Positions 49,018 to 60,679 of a stretch of 64,000 nt of DNA are shown here, one piece after another. The notes beneath the pieces are model-generated. The model was not told the DNA's origin, did no database searches, and was given only the letters and a program-made list of their open reading frames with translations. The stretch is from contig NZ_SORF01000004.1 of NCBI RefSeq assembly GCF_004366795.1, positions 62,001-126,000 on the forward strand, given 5' to 3'. The position numbers and the translations under genes were made by a program. The stretch's first letter is position 1; each line of letters opens with the position of its first letter. The stretch is from Alicyclobacillus sacchari (GTDB lineage Bacteria > Bacillota > Bacilli > Alicyclobacillales > Alicyclobacillaceae).

Positions 49018-49845
49018 TTATTTTATCCCCGTCATCACAACCCCCTGCATCAGTTGACGCTGGGTAAATAGAAATGCGATCACCATAGGGATAACTGAAA
49101 TCAGTGTAGCTGTCATCAGTAAGGGGTAGTTGGTACTGTATTGACTCACCGAAACGACCTGCACGCCTACGGTCAGGGTACGCATTGGTGTTGAAGTTGT
49201 GGCAACTAGTGGCCAAAAGAAATCGTTGTATACGTTCATGAATGTTAGTAATGCCAGAGTAGCAGTAGCGGGGGTACTTAAAGGAAGGAATATATTTTTC
49301 CATATAATAAGTTTATTAGCACCATCCATCACCGCTGCCTCTTGTAGCTCATTGGGAATTCCAATAAAGAACTGGTAGAGCAAAAATACCCCGAATGCGT
49401 TTGATGTATAGGGTAAGATCAGTGCCCAGTAGGAGTCAATTAAGTTGTACTTTGCGAATTCAACATAAAGCGGGATTAGCAATGCAATAAACGGAACTAC
49501 GAGAGAAACGATGACCATATTAAAGATTACTTTACGTCCCCAAAATCGCAGTCGTGCCAACGCAAATGCGGCTAACGAGTCAATTAGTGTTACAAGCACT
49601 GCGGTACATGTAGCAACTAATAGTGAATTACACAGCCAACGTATTATAGGGAACTGATCGCGCAGACCAAAGAGTGTGATAAAATTGCCTATAGTCGCAT
49701 GCGCTGGAATAATGCTGCTGAACGCCTCTCCATTTGGAGTAAAGGCAGTAGAAATCATCCACGCCACTGGAAAGAGAGTAATTACACACGCAGCAATAAG
49801 AACAAAAATTTTTATCATGTTTGTAGAACGCCGACCTGTCAGCAT
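49018..49845 (-). CDS. Sugar ABC transporter permease (MalG-type)
   Basis: A 275-residue CUT1-type permease with six membrane helices. The EAA loop is seen in FFIGIPNELQEAAVMDGANK (EAAxxDGA). ATG 49845 has GGAGG seven bases upstream. It is third in the order solute-binding protein, MalF-like, MalG-like, and starts 2 bp after the previous gene. AT-rich compared with the core genes. Confidence 0.95.
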   Translation of the reverse strand: MLTGRRSTNMIKIFVLIAACVITLFPVAWMISTAFTPNGEAFSSIIPAHATIGNFITLFGLRDQFPIIRWLCNSLLVATCTAVLVTLIDSLAAFALARLRFWGRKVIFNMVIVSLVVPFIALLIPLYVEFAKYNLIDSYWALILPYTSNAFGVFLLYQFFIGIPNELQEAAVMDGANKLIIWKNIFLPLSTPATATLALLTFMNVYNDFFWPLVATTSTPMRTLTVGVQVVSVSQYSTNYPLLMTATLISVIPMVIAFLFTQRQLMQGVVMTGIK

Positions 49846-49847
49846 AT

Positions 49848-50780
49848 TCAGTCCTCCCTGCGTGAAAGACGATACTGTATTGAAGAAACGATAGCTAAAA
49901 TAATCCCCATCAAGAATGCCATCGCCGTAGCTGGGCCCATTTGGAAGTCATTAAATCCGTGCTCATAAATGAAATAGGATAGTGACATCGTAGAATCGTT
50001 CGGACCGCCGCTAGTCATGAGCATTGGTTGTGCAAACAGATTGAACGACGCAATTGTGCTTATCACAATAATAAATGATAAAACATTCCGAACTTGTGGT
50101 ATAACAATGGATGCAAATACTCGAAAACTCCCCGCGCCGTCTATTCTCGCTGCTTCCATTGTACTTTCCGGAATCTGCGTTAGTGCAGCATATATAATAA
50201 CCATATTAAAACCCATACTCCACCAAATAGTTGCCAGATCAATTGAGATCCAAGCCCACGGTTGTCGAACCAACCATGGTATGTGCGCATGAATAACATT
50301 ATTCACCGGTCCGTTTTGTGTTTGAAGAAGGAAATCCCAAACGGTTGTGATAGCGGTAGCCGACAGAACTGTCGGAAAGAAAAGTATTGGACGAAATAGC
50401 GACTTTAACGGAGAACGAAAGATAAGATAGGCGAGGAACAATGGAATAACCATGAGCAATGGCACACTGATACACACAAAGATAGCTGTGTTAGCAAAAC
50501 CAAGCCAAAAGTCGTGTCCAGTTAACGTAGACAGTCTAAATAGTTGCGTGTAATTATGCAGTCCGACGAATGGTCCACCGCCAACCAAAGGATTCCAAGC
50601 ATGCAGACTGATAATGACACCGAAAATGAGCGGCGCGACGAGAAATAGCACAAAACAGACCAGAAACGGAATGGTAAACAGAAACGATGATAAACTGTCC
50701 CAAAATTTATAGACAGCCATTCCGTTCCCTATCTTTCGAACATAGGAAATATCCGGATCCCGAATTGTAGGATCTATCAT
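49848..50780 (-). CDS. Sugar ABC transporter permease (MalF/UgpA-type)
   Basis: A 310-residue permease with six membrane helices and the EAA loop ALTQIPESTMEAARIDGAGS. The first helix starts after about 35 cytoplasmic residues (FTIPFLVCFVLFLVAPLIFG). The double ATG at 50783/50780 follows AGGAGGT. Works with the neighbouring permease and binding protein. No ATPase gene is present, so a shared MsmX-type ATPase encoded elsewhere is likely. Confidence 0.93.
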   Translation of the reverse strand: MIDPTIRDPDISYVRKIGNGMAVYKFWDSLSSFLFTIPFLVCFVLFLVAPLIFGVIISLHAWNPLVGGGPFVGLHNYTQLFRLSTLTGHDFWLGFANTAIFVCISVPLLMVIPLFLAYLIFRSPLKSLFRPILFFPTVLSATAITTVWDFLLQTQNGPVNNVIHAHIPWLVRQPWAWISIDLATIWWSMGFNMVIIYAALTQIPESTMEAARIDGAGSFRVFASIVIPQVRNVLSFIIVISTIASFNLFAQPMLMTSGGPNDSTMSLSYFIYEHGFNDFQMGPATAMAFLMGIILAIVSSIQYRLSRRED

Positions 50781-50859
50781 CATGCGCACCTCCTGAAGAG
50801 CCGAAGCTCCCCCAATTTGCGTTACGAAAAACACCGAGGGAGCTTGACTGACAAAGATA

Positions 50860-52131
50860 TTATGGGTACAGTGCAGGGACGGTTTGATCCATTTCTTGTG
50901 CAGCCTTATTTAACCCTTGCGAGGGTGTCTCCTTATTAAGCAAGACGTTGTTAATCTCATTGTAAAGTGGTTGACTTGTCGTTGTACCCCAATTAGGGAT
51001 AGCAGGGTTGAGACGCCCATATTGCAGTTGTTGAGCTTGAAGGTGCAGAATTGGATCCTTTGTGACAAGCGGGCTTTTCAAGGTAGGTTCCCATGTCGGG
51101 AGCGTCCCTGCCTTTGCAACCATTGGACTCCACTCCTCGTACATGAACTTCATAAATAACGCGATGCCCTTTTCCTTTTGCAGATTCATTGTCGGCGTCT
51201 TAAAGACCCACCAATAATTCTGTCCTAAGAAGTTGCTCTCTTTTTTACCTATCACCGGTAAAGGGGCAACTCCGAGATTGCTGCCTAAGGCTTCCTTAAA
51301 CGGCTGATAGTCGTAGGCTCCATCCATGACCATGGCGTTCTGCCCTTTTTCGAACAAGTTGACATATTCATTGTTAGAGGCGTTAGTTGGCGAAACCTTC
51401 CACTTATAGATGGTATTCCACTCAAATTGTAACGCTTCGACTCCAGCTTGTGAGTTGAATTCCATTTTCTTTGCGGCAGGATTCGCCAGCGAGCCACCGA
51501 ATTGAGCGATCAGAGATGGGAAAAGAAACTGATTAGGCCACCCGGGCTGCTGGACATACCCCCAAACTCCCCTTGACCGATTAGTTAATTTTTCCGCATA
51601 TGAAACAAATTGCTGTTGATTCACCGGTGGCTTGGACGGGTTCAACCCAGCAACCCGAAAGAGCCTCTTGTTATAAAATAATAAGGTAGACAAAGTATCC
51701 GTTGGAGCAGCATAGTGAATGCCATTTACGGTTGCTTGATTCCACAAGGAGGACGGGAAATCTTGTGCCGGATTAATACCAGCCATTTTAAACAAACTAT
51801 TTAACGGAACTTCCAAACCTTCCAAAGCATAAGCAACTGATGGTGTGAATGATTCTTCCATGATATCTGGCTCTTTGTGTGCAGCTACAGCAGCATTAAC
51901 GGCCTCCGTCTCGTTGTTATACGTCGGAGCTTGGAACTCAACCTTGTATTGACCTGCGTACTTCTTGTTGAACATGTTGATCACAGTTTGAACATCCGTA
52001 ATCGTTCCAGTGTCCCAAAATGTAATGACAATCGGATTACTCGCAGCATGAGCCGTAAACGGAATAATTGTGCCGGTCGTTAACGCAAGAGTACTCAAAC
52101 ACGTTGACAGCAAGGCAAATGGTTTTCTCAC
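50860..52131 (-). CDS. Extracellular sugar-binding protein
   Basis: A 423-residue family 1 solute-binding protein. The signal peptide ends near residue 30 (IIPFTAHAASNP), then ITFWDTGTITDVQTVINMFN, typical of this family. There is no lipobox Cys at the cleavage site, which is odd because Gram-positive binding proteins are normally lipoproteins; an early Cys at residue 11 lies inside the hydrophobic core. Start GTG 52131. Substrate probably an arabino- or xylo-oligosaccharide, from the neighbours. Confidence 0.92.
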   Translation of the reverse strand: MRKPFALLSTCLSTLALTTGTIIPFTAHAASNPIVITFWDTGTITDVQTVINMFNKKYAGQYKVEFQAPTYNNETEAVNAAVAAHKEPDIMEESFTPSVAYALEGLEVPLNSLFKMAGINPAQDFPSSLWNQATVNGIHYAAPTDTLSTLLFYNKRLFRVAGLNPSKPPVNQQQFVSYAEKLTNRSRGVWGYVQQPGWPNQFLFPSLIAQFGGSLANPAAKKMEFNSQAGVEALQFEWNTIYKWKVSPTNASNNEYVNLFEKGQNAMVMDGAYDYQPFKEALGSNLGVAPLPVIGKKESNFLGQNYWWVFKTPTMNLQKEKGIALFMKFMYEEWSPMVAKAGTLPTWEPTLKSPLVTKDPILHLQAQQLQYGRLNPAIPNWGTTTSQPLYNEINNVLLNKETPSQGLNKAAQEMDQTVPALYP

Positions 52132-52258
52132 CTTCGCACATCTCCCTATTCATCAAAATTAGAGATTCGGACTTCATCTACGCGCACGCTAATTAGACAC
52201 TACGGAGCATTAACCCGAATGGCCGCCTTCTGCCTGGCATCCCTCCTTTAAAGAACAA

Positions 52259-53221
52259 TTAAATATTTTTATACCCCAGTCGCATTACAATGTCCGTTTG
52301 GTAATTGCCAAACCCCCTACCAAACAGGTTAATCCCACCAACGTTCGCTGCATCGTCCTTCACACCGACACGGACTGATATCCCATGATTGGAGTCAACC
52401 CAACAATCTTTAAGTGATACACTCGAAACATTTCGACCATCTAAGAAAGTACCCTCATCAGTTACTTTCCATGTTTTCAGAAGACCATATTGCGTCTGAT
52501 GCGATGGCCACCAGTCGGGCGTTAAAAACCCACGTTCCCCCCCAAAATCTCCCGGACTAGTCCATGTACCAATCTCCACGTCATTGATCCATACGGTGAC
52601 GTCGGAAGGCCAATTTGGATTGTGAAGCGGTGCTTCCGAACAAACTTCCATAGTCAACTCGATACTTGAGATCCTCGCGTGCCGTGGAACTCTATTGGGA
52701 AATTCGTACTCCAAGTAACCCTTGTGAAACCAAACCAACTGCGCACTCGTTCGGGTCGGTTCGTAGAACGAAGCGGGATCGTCAAGCTCGCCAATAATTG
52801 ACGTTTCACTTACAAGACCGCAAGTTGGCGCGACAGAGAAGCGTGTAAAGTTACCTATAGGCATCGGAATTTCGATAAAGCTTTCTCCAGCCAAGGAAGC
52901 CGGTTTAACATCCGCCTCAATCACCACCGCAGACACGATCGCAGCGCACATCTTCTGGCGCCCACGCGTTCCTGGAACCAGTTCAGTCACTATCAACCCA
53001 GCATCCTCTAGAATGTTAATATTGGATGCAGCTGTAGAAATAGGCAGTTCAAACAGCTCAGCAATTTCGGCCACGTTCATCGGATTGATCATAAGCGCCT
53101 TATACATGTCAATTCTCAATTGAGTCGACAGCGCCTTTGCAATACCAAGGCAGTTAGAAAACGACATTTTCAAAACCCTGGACGATCGAGCATCAATGGA
53201 CGAATTGATTTCAAGTGTCAT
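52259..53221 (-). CDS. ArsR-type regulator with C-terminal sensor domain
   Basis: A 320-residue regulator. The N-terminal HTH (residues about 20-95) matches ArsR (LRIDMYKALMINPMNVAEIA, ELPISTAASNINILEDAGLI). The remaining about 220 residues are beta-rich with many Trp and Pro (SPGDFGGERGFLTPDWWPSH), like a sugar-binding module. Typical ArsR proteins have only about 100 residues and bind metals. It is divergent from the GH2 gene and precedes the importer genes on its own strand, so it probably controls both. Confidence 0.82.
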   Translation of the reverse strand: MTLEINSSIDARSSRVLKMSFSNCLGIAKALSTQLRIDMYKALMINPMNVAEIAELFELPISTAASNINILEDAGLIVTELVPGTRGRQKMCAAIVSAVVIEADVKPASLAGESFIEIPMPIGNFTRFSVAPTCGLVSETSIIGELDDPASFYEPTRTSAQLVWFHKGYLEYEFPNRVPRHARISSIELTMEVCSEAPLHNPNWPSDVTVWINDVEIGTWTSPGDFGGERGFLTPDWWPSHQTQYGLLKTWKVTDEGTFLDGRNVSSVSLKDCWVDSNHGISVRVGVKDDAANVGGINLFGRGFGNYQTDIVMRLGYKNI

Positions 53222-53467
53222 TTAGGCATAACCTCGATAAAATTCAAATGTAACGGTATATTTCGTTTTGAAAACGTCTTCAAGATATCATTTACACTCT
53301 TAGAAGTCAACTGAGAACCTGCAAACAATATTGATAGCGATTGCGAACTAAGCTTTATGGAACCCATCTATTGTTCGTTAAAGCTGATAAACTGAGCCTT
53401 ATGGTTTGTATGTAAAGGCATCTTCTCTGTATACCGTTAACCGACGTCCATGGATGCCAAGTTCCGA

Positions 53468-53506
53468 TTGACAGACATTTCTGCATTTGTTACTATAATT
53501 TCTGCA
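53468..53506 (+). promoter_or_regulatory. GH2 promoter region with repeated motif
   Basis: TTGACA (53468-53473) and TATAAT (53494-53499) are both consensus but 20 bp apart, too long for good activity without help. The motif ATTTCTGCA occurs twice, at 53477-53485 and 53498-53506, exactly 21 bp apart (two helical turns), flanking the -10. This looks like a control site for the adjacent ArsR-type protein. The remainder of 53222-53588 holds no gene. Confidence 0.45.
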
Positions 53507-53588
53507 ACAAACGATATTTGCCGCACTTAGTGATGACGAACCTGCTTTCGACACAACGTATACGGTAGGACATTGAGGAGTGAATTGC

Positions 53589-55412
53589 ATGAATGGGAGT
53601 TCCGATACTCTAAATCCGATCTCCACAGGCTTTGAAACCGTTTTACCGAGATCAGAACATCCAAATCCACAATTTCAAAGGGACTGTTTTTTTAGCTTAA
53701 ACGGCATTTGGAAATTTGATTTTGATGATAAAGACTGCGGATTAAGTGAAGAATGGTATTACAATCATGAATTACCCAACGAGATCGTCGTACCATTCGC
53801 ATATCAAAGTGAACTTAGCGGCATTAAGGACTTAGATTTTCACGATGTCGTTTGGTATCAGAGAACTTTTTCTGTCCCATCTGGGTGGGAGGAGAAGCGC
53901 ATTCTTCTTCACTTTGGCGCAGTGGATTATCAAGCTGATGTCTGGCTCAATGGCAGATATGTAGGTCAGCATGCAGGTGGCCATACACCGTTTACTTTTG
54001 ACATAACTGAATTTGTGGTTTCTCACGATAACAATTTGGTGTTAAGGGCACAGGATTTCAGTTTAGACTTGTCATTGCCCCGCGGTAAGCAGTATTGGGA
54101 GAAGGATTCTGCAAGTATCTTTTATACAAGAACTACTGGAATATGGCAAAGTGTATGGGTAGAAGCGGTTCCGCGAACATACATCGCAGACGTCAAGCAC
54201 CTACCGGACTTAGATCAAGCCGCTTTGGATTTGACCGTTCACATAGAGGGCTACCGCGATGACCCTACTACAAAATTGGAATTCGAAACCATAGTGACGT
54301 TTATGGGCAAAGTGGTTTCAACTATGCGGAGCGATGTATTGCACGATAGGTTCAAGCTACGGGTTTACGTCAATAAGGATTCAAATGAGCCAACTCACGT
54401 TTGGGCACCCGAGCATCCTAACCTATATGACATCACGTATCGCCTTTTGGTCGATGGAAAGGTTTTAGATACAGTCAGCGGCTACTTTGGGTTACGTAAA
54501 GTATGCATAGAGAACGGCGTTCTCTTCCTTAATAATCGGCCTTACTTCCTCCGAATGGTCCTTGACCAAGGGTATTTCCCGGACGGAAATCTTACACCAC
54601 CAAGTGATGAAGCAATCCGAAAAGATGTCGAGTTGATTAAGTCACTTGGCTTCAACGGGGCCCGGAAGCATCAAAAAATAGAGGATCCGCGTTATCTGTA
54701 TTGGTGCGATAAACTCGGTTTAGTAGTTTGGGGAGAAATGGCAAATTCGTATGAGTATTCTGAACTGAGTATTAGAAGGCTGACAGCTGAGTGGCAAGAG
54801 GCGATTATTAGAGACTTCAACCATCCCTGTATTATTGCGTGGGTACCCTTAAACGAAAGCTGGGGTGTTCCCAATATGCTTAGTGATGCTAGGCAACGAG
54901 CTTTTTTGAATTCGCTCTACTACCTCACCAAATCACTCGACCAATCACGACTTGTCATATCAAACGATGGATGGGAACACACCCACTCTGACGTATGCAC
55001 TATTCATGATTACGAAAGTCAAGGCGATATATTGAAGGTTCGGTATTCCTCGCGAGAGTCTTCTCTTTCCGCGACGCCAGGTGGACGGCTTATCTATGCA
55101 CCTGGGTACAAAAATACCGGAGAGCCGATCTTAATCACCGAGATGGGTGGAATCTCATATCGGAAAGGTGAGTGGAATGGCTGGGGATACTCATTCGCTA
55201 GCGACGACGACGACTTTATCCGACGCTATTACGAGGTCATTCAAGCGATGTGGGACTCGCCAGTTATTCAAGGGTTTTGTTATACCCAATTAACCGATGT
55301 AGAACAAGAAATTAACGGCCTACTGACCTTCGACAGAAAGCCAAAGGTCCCCATCGAAATTATTCGTTCTATCACCGAGGGACGTGGTATTCCAACATTC
55401 GACAAAGCCTAA
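53589..55412 (+). CDS. Glycoside hydrolase family 2 enzyme
   Basis: A 607-residue GH2 protein without signal peptide, so cytoplasmic. Sugar-binding N-terminal domain (SLNGIWKFDFDDKDCGLSEE, HFGAVDYQADVWLNGRYVGQ), a beta-sandwich, then a TIM barrel. The acid/base Glu is in WVPLNESWGVPN and the nucleophile Glu in ILITEMGGISY. ATG 53589 has GAGGAG eight bases upstream. Could be a beta-galactosidase, beta-glucuronidase or arabinosidase; exact substrate not decidable. AT-rich codon use. Confidence 0.92.
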   Translation: MNGSSDTLNPISTGFETVLPRSEHPNPQFQRDCFFSLNGIWKFDFDDKDCGLSEEWYYNHELPNEIVVPFAYQSELSGIKDLDFHDVVWYQRTFSVPSGWEEKRILLHFGAVDYQADVWLNGRYVGQHAGGHTPFTFDITEFVVSHDNNLVLRAQDFSLDLSLPRGKQYWEKDSASIFYTRTTGIWQSVWVEAVPRTYIADVKHLPDLDQAALDLTVHIEGYRDDPTTKLEFETIVTFMGKVVSTMRSDVLHDRFKLRVYVNKDSNEPTHVWAPEHPNLYDITYRLLVDGKVLDTVSGYFGLRKVCIENGVLFLNNRPYFLRMVLDQGYFPDGNLTPPSDEAIRKDVELIKSLGFNGARKHQKIEDPRYLYWCDKLGLVVWGEMANSYEYSELSIRRLTAEWQEAIIRDFNHPCIIAWVPLNESWGVPNMLSDARQRAFLNSLYYLTKSLDQSRLVISNDGWEHTHSDVCTIHDYESQGDILKVRYSSRESSLSATPGGRLIYAPGYKNTGEPILITEMGGISYRKGEWNGWGYSFASDDDDFIRRYYEVIQAMWDSPVIQGFCYTQLTDVEQEINGLLTFDRKPKVPIEIIRSITEGRGIPTFDKA

Positions 55413-55435
55413 GATTCTTAAGTGATTGAGACATT

Positions 55436-55478
55436 CTCGAGGAGACTTTCATCCCTAATTGAAGTAGGTCTCCTCGAG
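55436..55478 (+). terminator. Hairpin after the GH2 gene
   Basis: CTCGAGGAGAC and GTCTCCTCGAG form a perfect 11-bp stem with a 21-base loop about 24 bp after the stop. The sequence after it is TTGCG, so termination is not classical. Confidence 0.5.
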
Positions 55479-55633
55479 TTGCGTATATGCTTACCTCATG
55501 TCTCTGCGTTTGTGGTTATGTACAACGCTTGTTCGTCATCATGCTCCTGATCATTGTTTCCAGAGAACCGATGGCTTACAGATTTCTTAGTCCTTGTCAG
55601 CACACTTCAAGAACCATTATAGGAGGGATCCGT

Positions 55634-57037
55634 ATGATACCTCTCAAACTTATGACCTTGGCAACATCCATTTCGCTCGCTATTGTTGCAATTGAAACAT
55701 CAAGCGCAACCTCTAAAGTTCTCAGTTTGCATACGGGCCAAGTGGCTTCTTCATTTTATAATCCCATTATGAATGAAAACGCGGACCCGTGGATGATTAA
55801 ATGGGATGCCAAGTATTACTTAACAGCAACCACTGGTGACAACATAACCCTCTGGTCATCGAACTCGATTACGAATATAGCTACCGGACTTCAGAAAACT
55901 GTATGGTCGCCTAGTGGGGCACGGTCTAACTTCCAAGATATATGGTCCCCTGAAATCTACCATTTGTACCACAGATGGTACGTTTATTTCTCGGCTGATA
56001 AAAATGGAAGTAACAAAACGCACCGCGACTACGTGTTACAAAGTGTATCCGATAGTCCGTGGGGTCCATACAAATTCGCTGGTAACATCAATAGTTTGAA
56101 CAGTCAGTGGATGATTGATCCAACTATTCTAACGCTTCGAGGACATCTATATCTTTTATGGTCTGGTTGGGAAGACGCAAAGAATCAAATTCAGTGCCTA
56201 TATATCGCTCCAATGAGTTCCCCCACACAAGTAAGCGGGAGTGGGGTGATGATTTCATCGCCAACATACTCCTGGGAAACAAGCATTGCACCGATCAATG
56301 AGGGTCCGGTTGTCCTCCAGCATAATGGGCACGTGTTCGTCATATACTCGGCCAATGCCAGTTGGACGAACTCATATTGTCTTGGTATGCTCAAGTTAAC
56401 TGGGAACGACCCTCTTCAACCGAAGGCTTGGGTAAAGTCCCCACGTCCCGTATTCACAAGTGCTAACGGTGTTTACGGGCCCGGACGGGCATCTTTTGTT
56501 ACGAGTGAGGATGGAAAGCAGTACTGGATGATTTACAATGCGGCTCGATACTACGACTCTGGCTGGGATAGAACTATCCGGGCACAACCATTTACCTGGA
56601 ACCGTAACGGAACCCCTAACTTTGGAACGCCAATGTCCCTGAACACCGCTATACCTTTGCCCTCCGGAGAAAAGCCAAACCGCTTGAACTATTCTCCCCT
56701 GCAGGAGCAGGGACATTCGGTATTTTACGTCAATGTTCCCCGTGCAGGCACATATGGACTGTACCTGCGATACAAAAATGCAACTGGAGCCACTACTACC
56801 CAAAGTGTTGATGTAAATGGCCATCCACAGCTCCCTATTACATTTCCGCCAGCAGGGAATACTTCTGGAGGTACACCCGACTCAGTACTCGATAGTTTCA
56901 TTACTCTTCCGAAAGGAAGGTCCAAAATCCAAATTTCTACAAACTCCTATACATCTGCAATTTTACAATTACAGTTGACACTCACGCCAGTCCCGTTAAG
57001 TGCGGATGAAGAAAGTAGTTCTCAACTGTCTAAGTAA
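55634..57037 (+). CDS. Secreted glycoside hydrolase family 43 enzyme
   Basis: A 467-residue secreted enzyme. A signal peptide covers about residues 1-26 (LMTLATSISLAIVAIETSSA). The GH43 five-blade propeller has its three acids in NENADPWMI (base Asp), WMIDPTILT (Asp) and INEGPVVLQ (acid Glu). The last about 120 residues form a carbohydrate-binding-like beta module (YSPLQEQGHSVFYVNVPRAG). Predicted alpha-L-arabinofuranosidase or beta-xylosidase. ATG 55634 follows AGGAGGG; the upstream open frame to 55487 is not needed. Confidence 0.9.
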   Translation: MIPLKLMTLATSISLAIVAIETSSATSKVLSLHTGQVASSFYNPIMNENADPWMIKWDAKYYLTATTGDNITLWSSNSITNIATGLQKTVWSPSGARSNFQDIWSPEIYHLYHRWYVYFSADKNGSNKTHRDYVLQSVSDSPWGPYKFAGNINSLNSQWMIDPTILTLRGHLYLLWSGWEDAKNQIQCLYIAPMSSPTQVSGSGVMISSPTYSWETSIAPINEGPVVLQHNGHVFVIYSANASWTNSYCLGMLKLTGNDPLQPKAWVKSPRPVFTSANGVYGPGRASFVTSEDGKQYWMIYNAARYYDSGWDRTIRAQPFTWNRNGTPNFGTPMSLNTAIPLPSGEKPNRLNYSPLQEQGHSVFYVNVPRAGTYGLYLRYKNATGATTTQSVDVNGHPQLPITFPPAGNTSGGTPDSVLDSFITLPKGRSKIQISTNSYTSAILQLQLTLTPVPLSADEESSSQLSK

Positions 57038-57242
57038 CCTCGCCGACGTCTTCACCTTGAAAAGACTATAAATCGCCGCGGTAGATTCGACGCTGGGTAT
57101 GTACGGAAAGTGAAAGGTGCAATAATCGCGGCAAATTTGTGTATTGCATAGCCACACGGGTAGCTGACGATTACAACTGTCAACGTCGGGTTAAAATTGA
57201 CCCAGATCGCCGACTTAATTTTGACCCACCCAGCAGCTTGAA

Positions 57243-59239
<1,997 letters not shown>

Positions 59240-59350
59240 GGTTACTCTCCCTTCATCACCCGGTCAAGGTTTGAAGAGAGATATTCAACTGGGGTGGGTC
59301 ATTTTCATTCCGGCGACCCCGGGTCAATTATAGTCCGGCGCTAACACAAC

Positions 59351-59763
59351 GAGCGGTAAGCATCAGTAAGTCGAAAACTTGCGTCCGTAACACCCAGAAT
59401 GTGCGTTGGCATACCAACCTGATTCTACAAATGCCGCTGTCAGCATCGTGAAACCGCATACAAAACTGCCCCTACTCTAGGTTGGATGGTCTGCCACGCG
59501 GCTATTTGTGCAACGTGCTGAAGCGATGGAGACAGAAGGTCTGCTTCTGTCTGACTGAATGACATAGTACTGACTTCGTCGTAACCGTCAAACCCCAAAC
59601 TCCTCAATTCTGTGACTTCTCGCTTGCCGCTACCCACGGTCCATCGCTCGCGTTCTTACGAACCCATGAAGAAAAAGCCCCGCGAACCTAGCCGGGCTTT
59701 TTCTGCACCCGATTCACTTGTTAACTTGTCCCTTCTAGTGACGTTCGGGCCATACAACAAGAT
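59351..59763. other. Intergenic stretch at the right island edge
   Basis: No supported gene. A minus-strand frame of 65 codons (59440-59637) has no recognisable family. The stretch separates the IS21 element from the truncated hydrolase and contains one terminator. Confidence 0.5.
59672..59702. terminator. Symmetrical terminator
   Basis: AAAAAGCCC and GGGCTTTTT form a 9-bp stem with a 13-base loop and T-runs in both directions. No intact gene ends just before it, so it may be the remains of a deleted gene's end. Confidence 0.65.
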
Positions 59764-60570
59764 GTGCAGTACATCTCGTCCGTAAGATGTATGCCCCAGC
59801 GTTCGTACGTGATCGTCACTCCAACAACCATGGCAGGGGTGCATGGAGAATGGATCGAGGTGAAACAGGTTGCAAGCGCGCGGGTCATCCTCTACCTTCA
59901 CGGTGGCGCCTACTATATGGGAAGCTGTGAGTCACACAGAAGTCTGTGCTGGCGACTTGCGCGAGCCGCGAAGGCTCGCGTCCTGTTGATCGAATATCGA
60001 CTGGCACCAGAGGATCCTTTTCCGGCTGCCGTGGAAGACGCAGTTGGCGTGTACAAGGAACTCATACACGGCGGTGAATACACTCCCGCGTCCATCGCCA
60101 TCGCGGGCGACTCGGCGGGTGGTGGTCTGACCGCCGCGACACTCTTGTCTCTGCGCGACGCAAACATTGAACTCCCCGCATGTGCTGTCCTTCTGTCTCC
60201 CTGGACCGATCTCGCAGGTACGGGTGAGTCGATGACGACACGTGCATCCTACGACCCTTGGCTTGATCCCGACAGCATCCGCAAAGCTCCAGCGCTGTAC
60301 ACATCTGAAGAAACCCTCACACACCCACTCGCATCGCCGCTATACGCCGATCTGCACGGCCTACCTCCGCTCCTCATTCATGTGGGCGATCACGAGTGTT
60401 TACTCGACGACTCGACGCGTTTTGCCGAAAAAGCAGAAGCTGCCGGCGTGGATGTAACCTTGCATATCTGGGATGAAATGTGGCATGTGTTTCAAAGTTT
60501 CCCCATGCCAGAAGCCGATGTTGCGATTGCAGAAATCGGGGGCTTTGTCCAGAAGCACATTCCCGATTGA
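59764..60570 (+). CDS. Alpha/beta hydrolase (HSL-type), probably 5'-truncated
   Basis: A 268-codon frame encoding a hormone-sensitive-lipase-type esterase. Oxyanion motif LYLHGGAYYMGS, nucleophile Ser in GDSAGGGLTAATLL, Asp in HVGDHECLLDD and His in WDEMWHVFQSF, all present. Only about 45 residues precede HGG, where family members have about 70-80, and the GTG at 59764 has no ribosome binding site; a terminator lies 60 bp upstream. The 5' end was probably lost when the neighbouring island formed. Expression is doubtful. Confidence 0.8.
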   Translation: MQYISSVRCMPQRSYVIVTPTTMAGVHGEWIEVKQVASARVILYLHGGAYYMGSCESHRSLCWRLARAAKARVLLIEYRLAPEDPFPAAVEDAVGVYKELIHGGEYTPASIAIAGDSAGGGLTAATLLSLRDANIELPACAVLLSPWTDLAGTGESMTTRASYDPWLDPDSIRKAPALYTSEETLTHPLASPLYADLHGLPPLLIHVGDHECLLDDSTRFAEKAEAAGVDVTLHIWDEMWHVFQSFPMPEADVAIAEIGGFVQKHIPD

Positions 60571-60679
60571 GCGACCGCTCCACGCAAGTCAATCGGCGTA
60601 ACGCGTCTGGCAGCCTTACATGTTGACGGGGCACCGTGTCATCCACGCTGCCCCATCTCTCGCATGCTGAAATCAACCG

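Noticed and set aside
48812-49057. 81-codon plus-strand frame near the IS256 remnant
   Set aside because: No ribosome binding site or family, and it overlaps the permease gene end.
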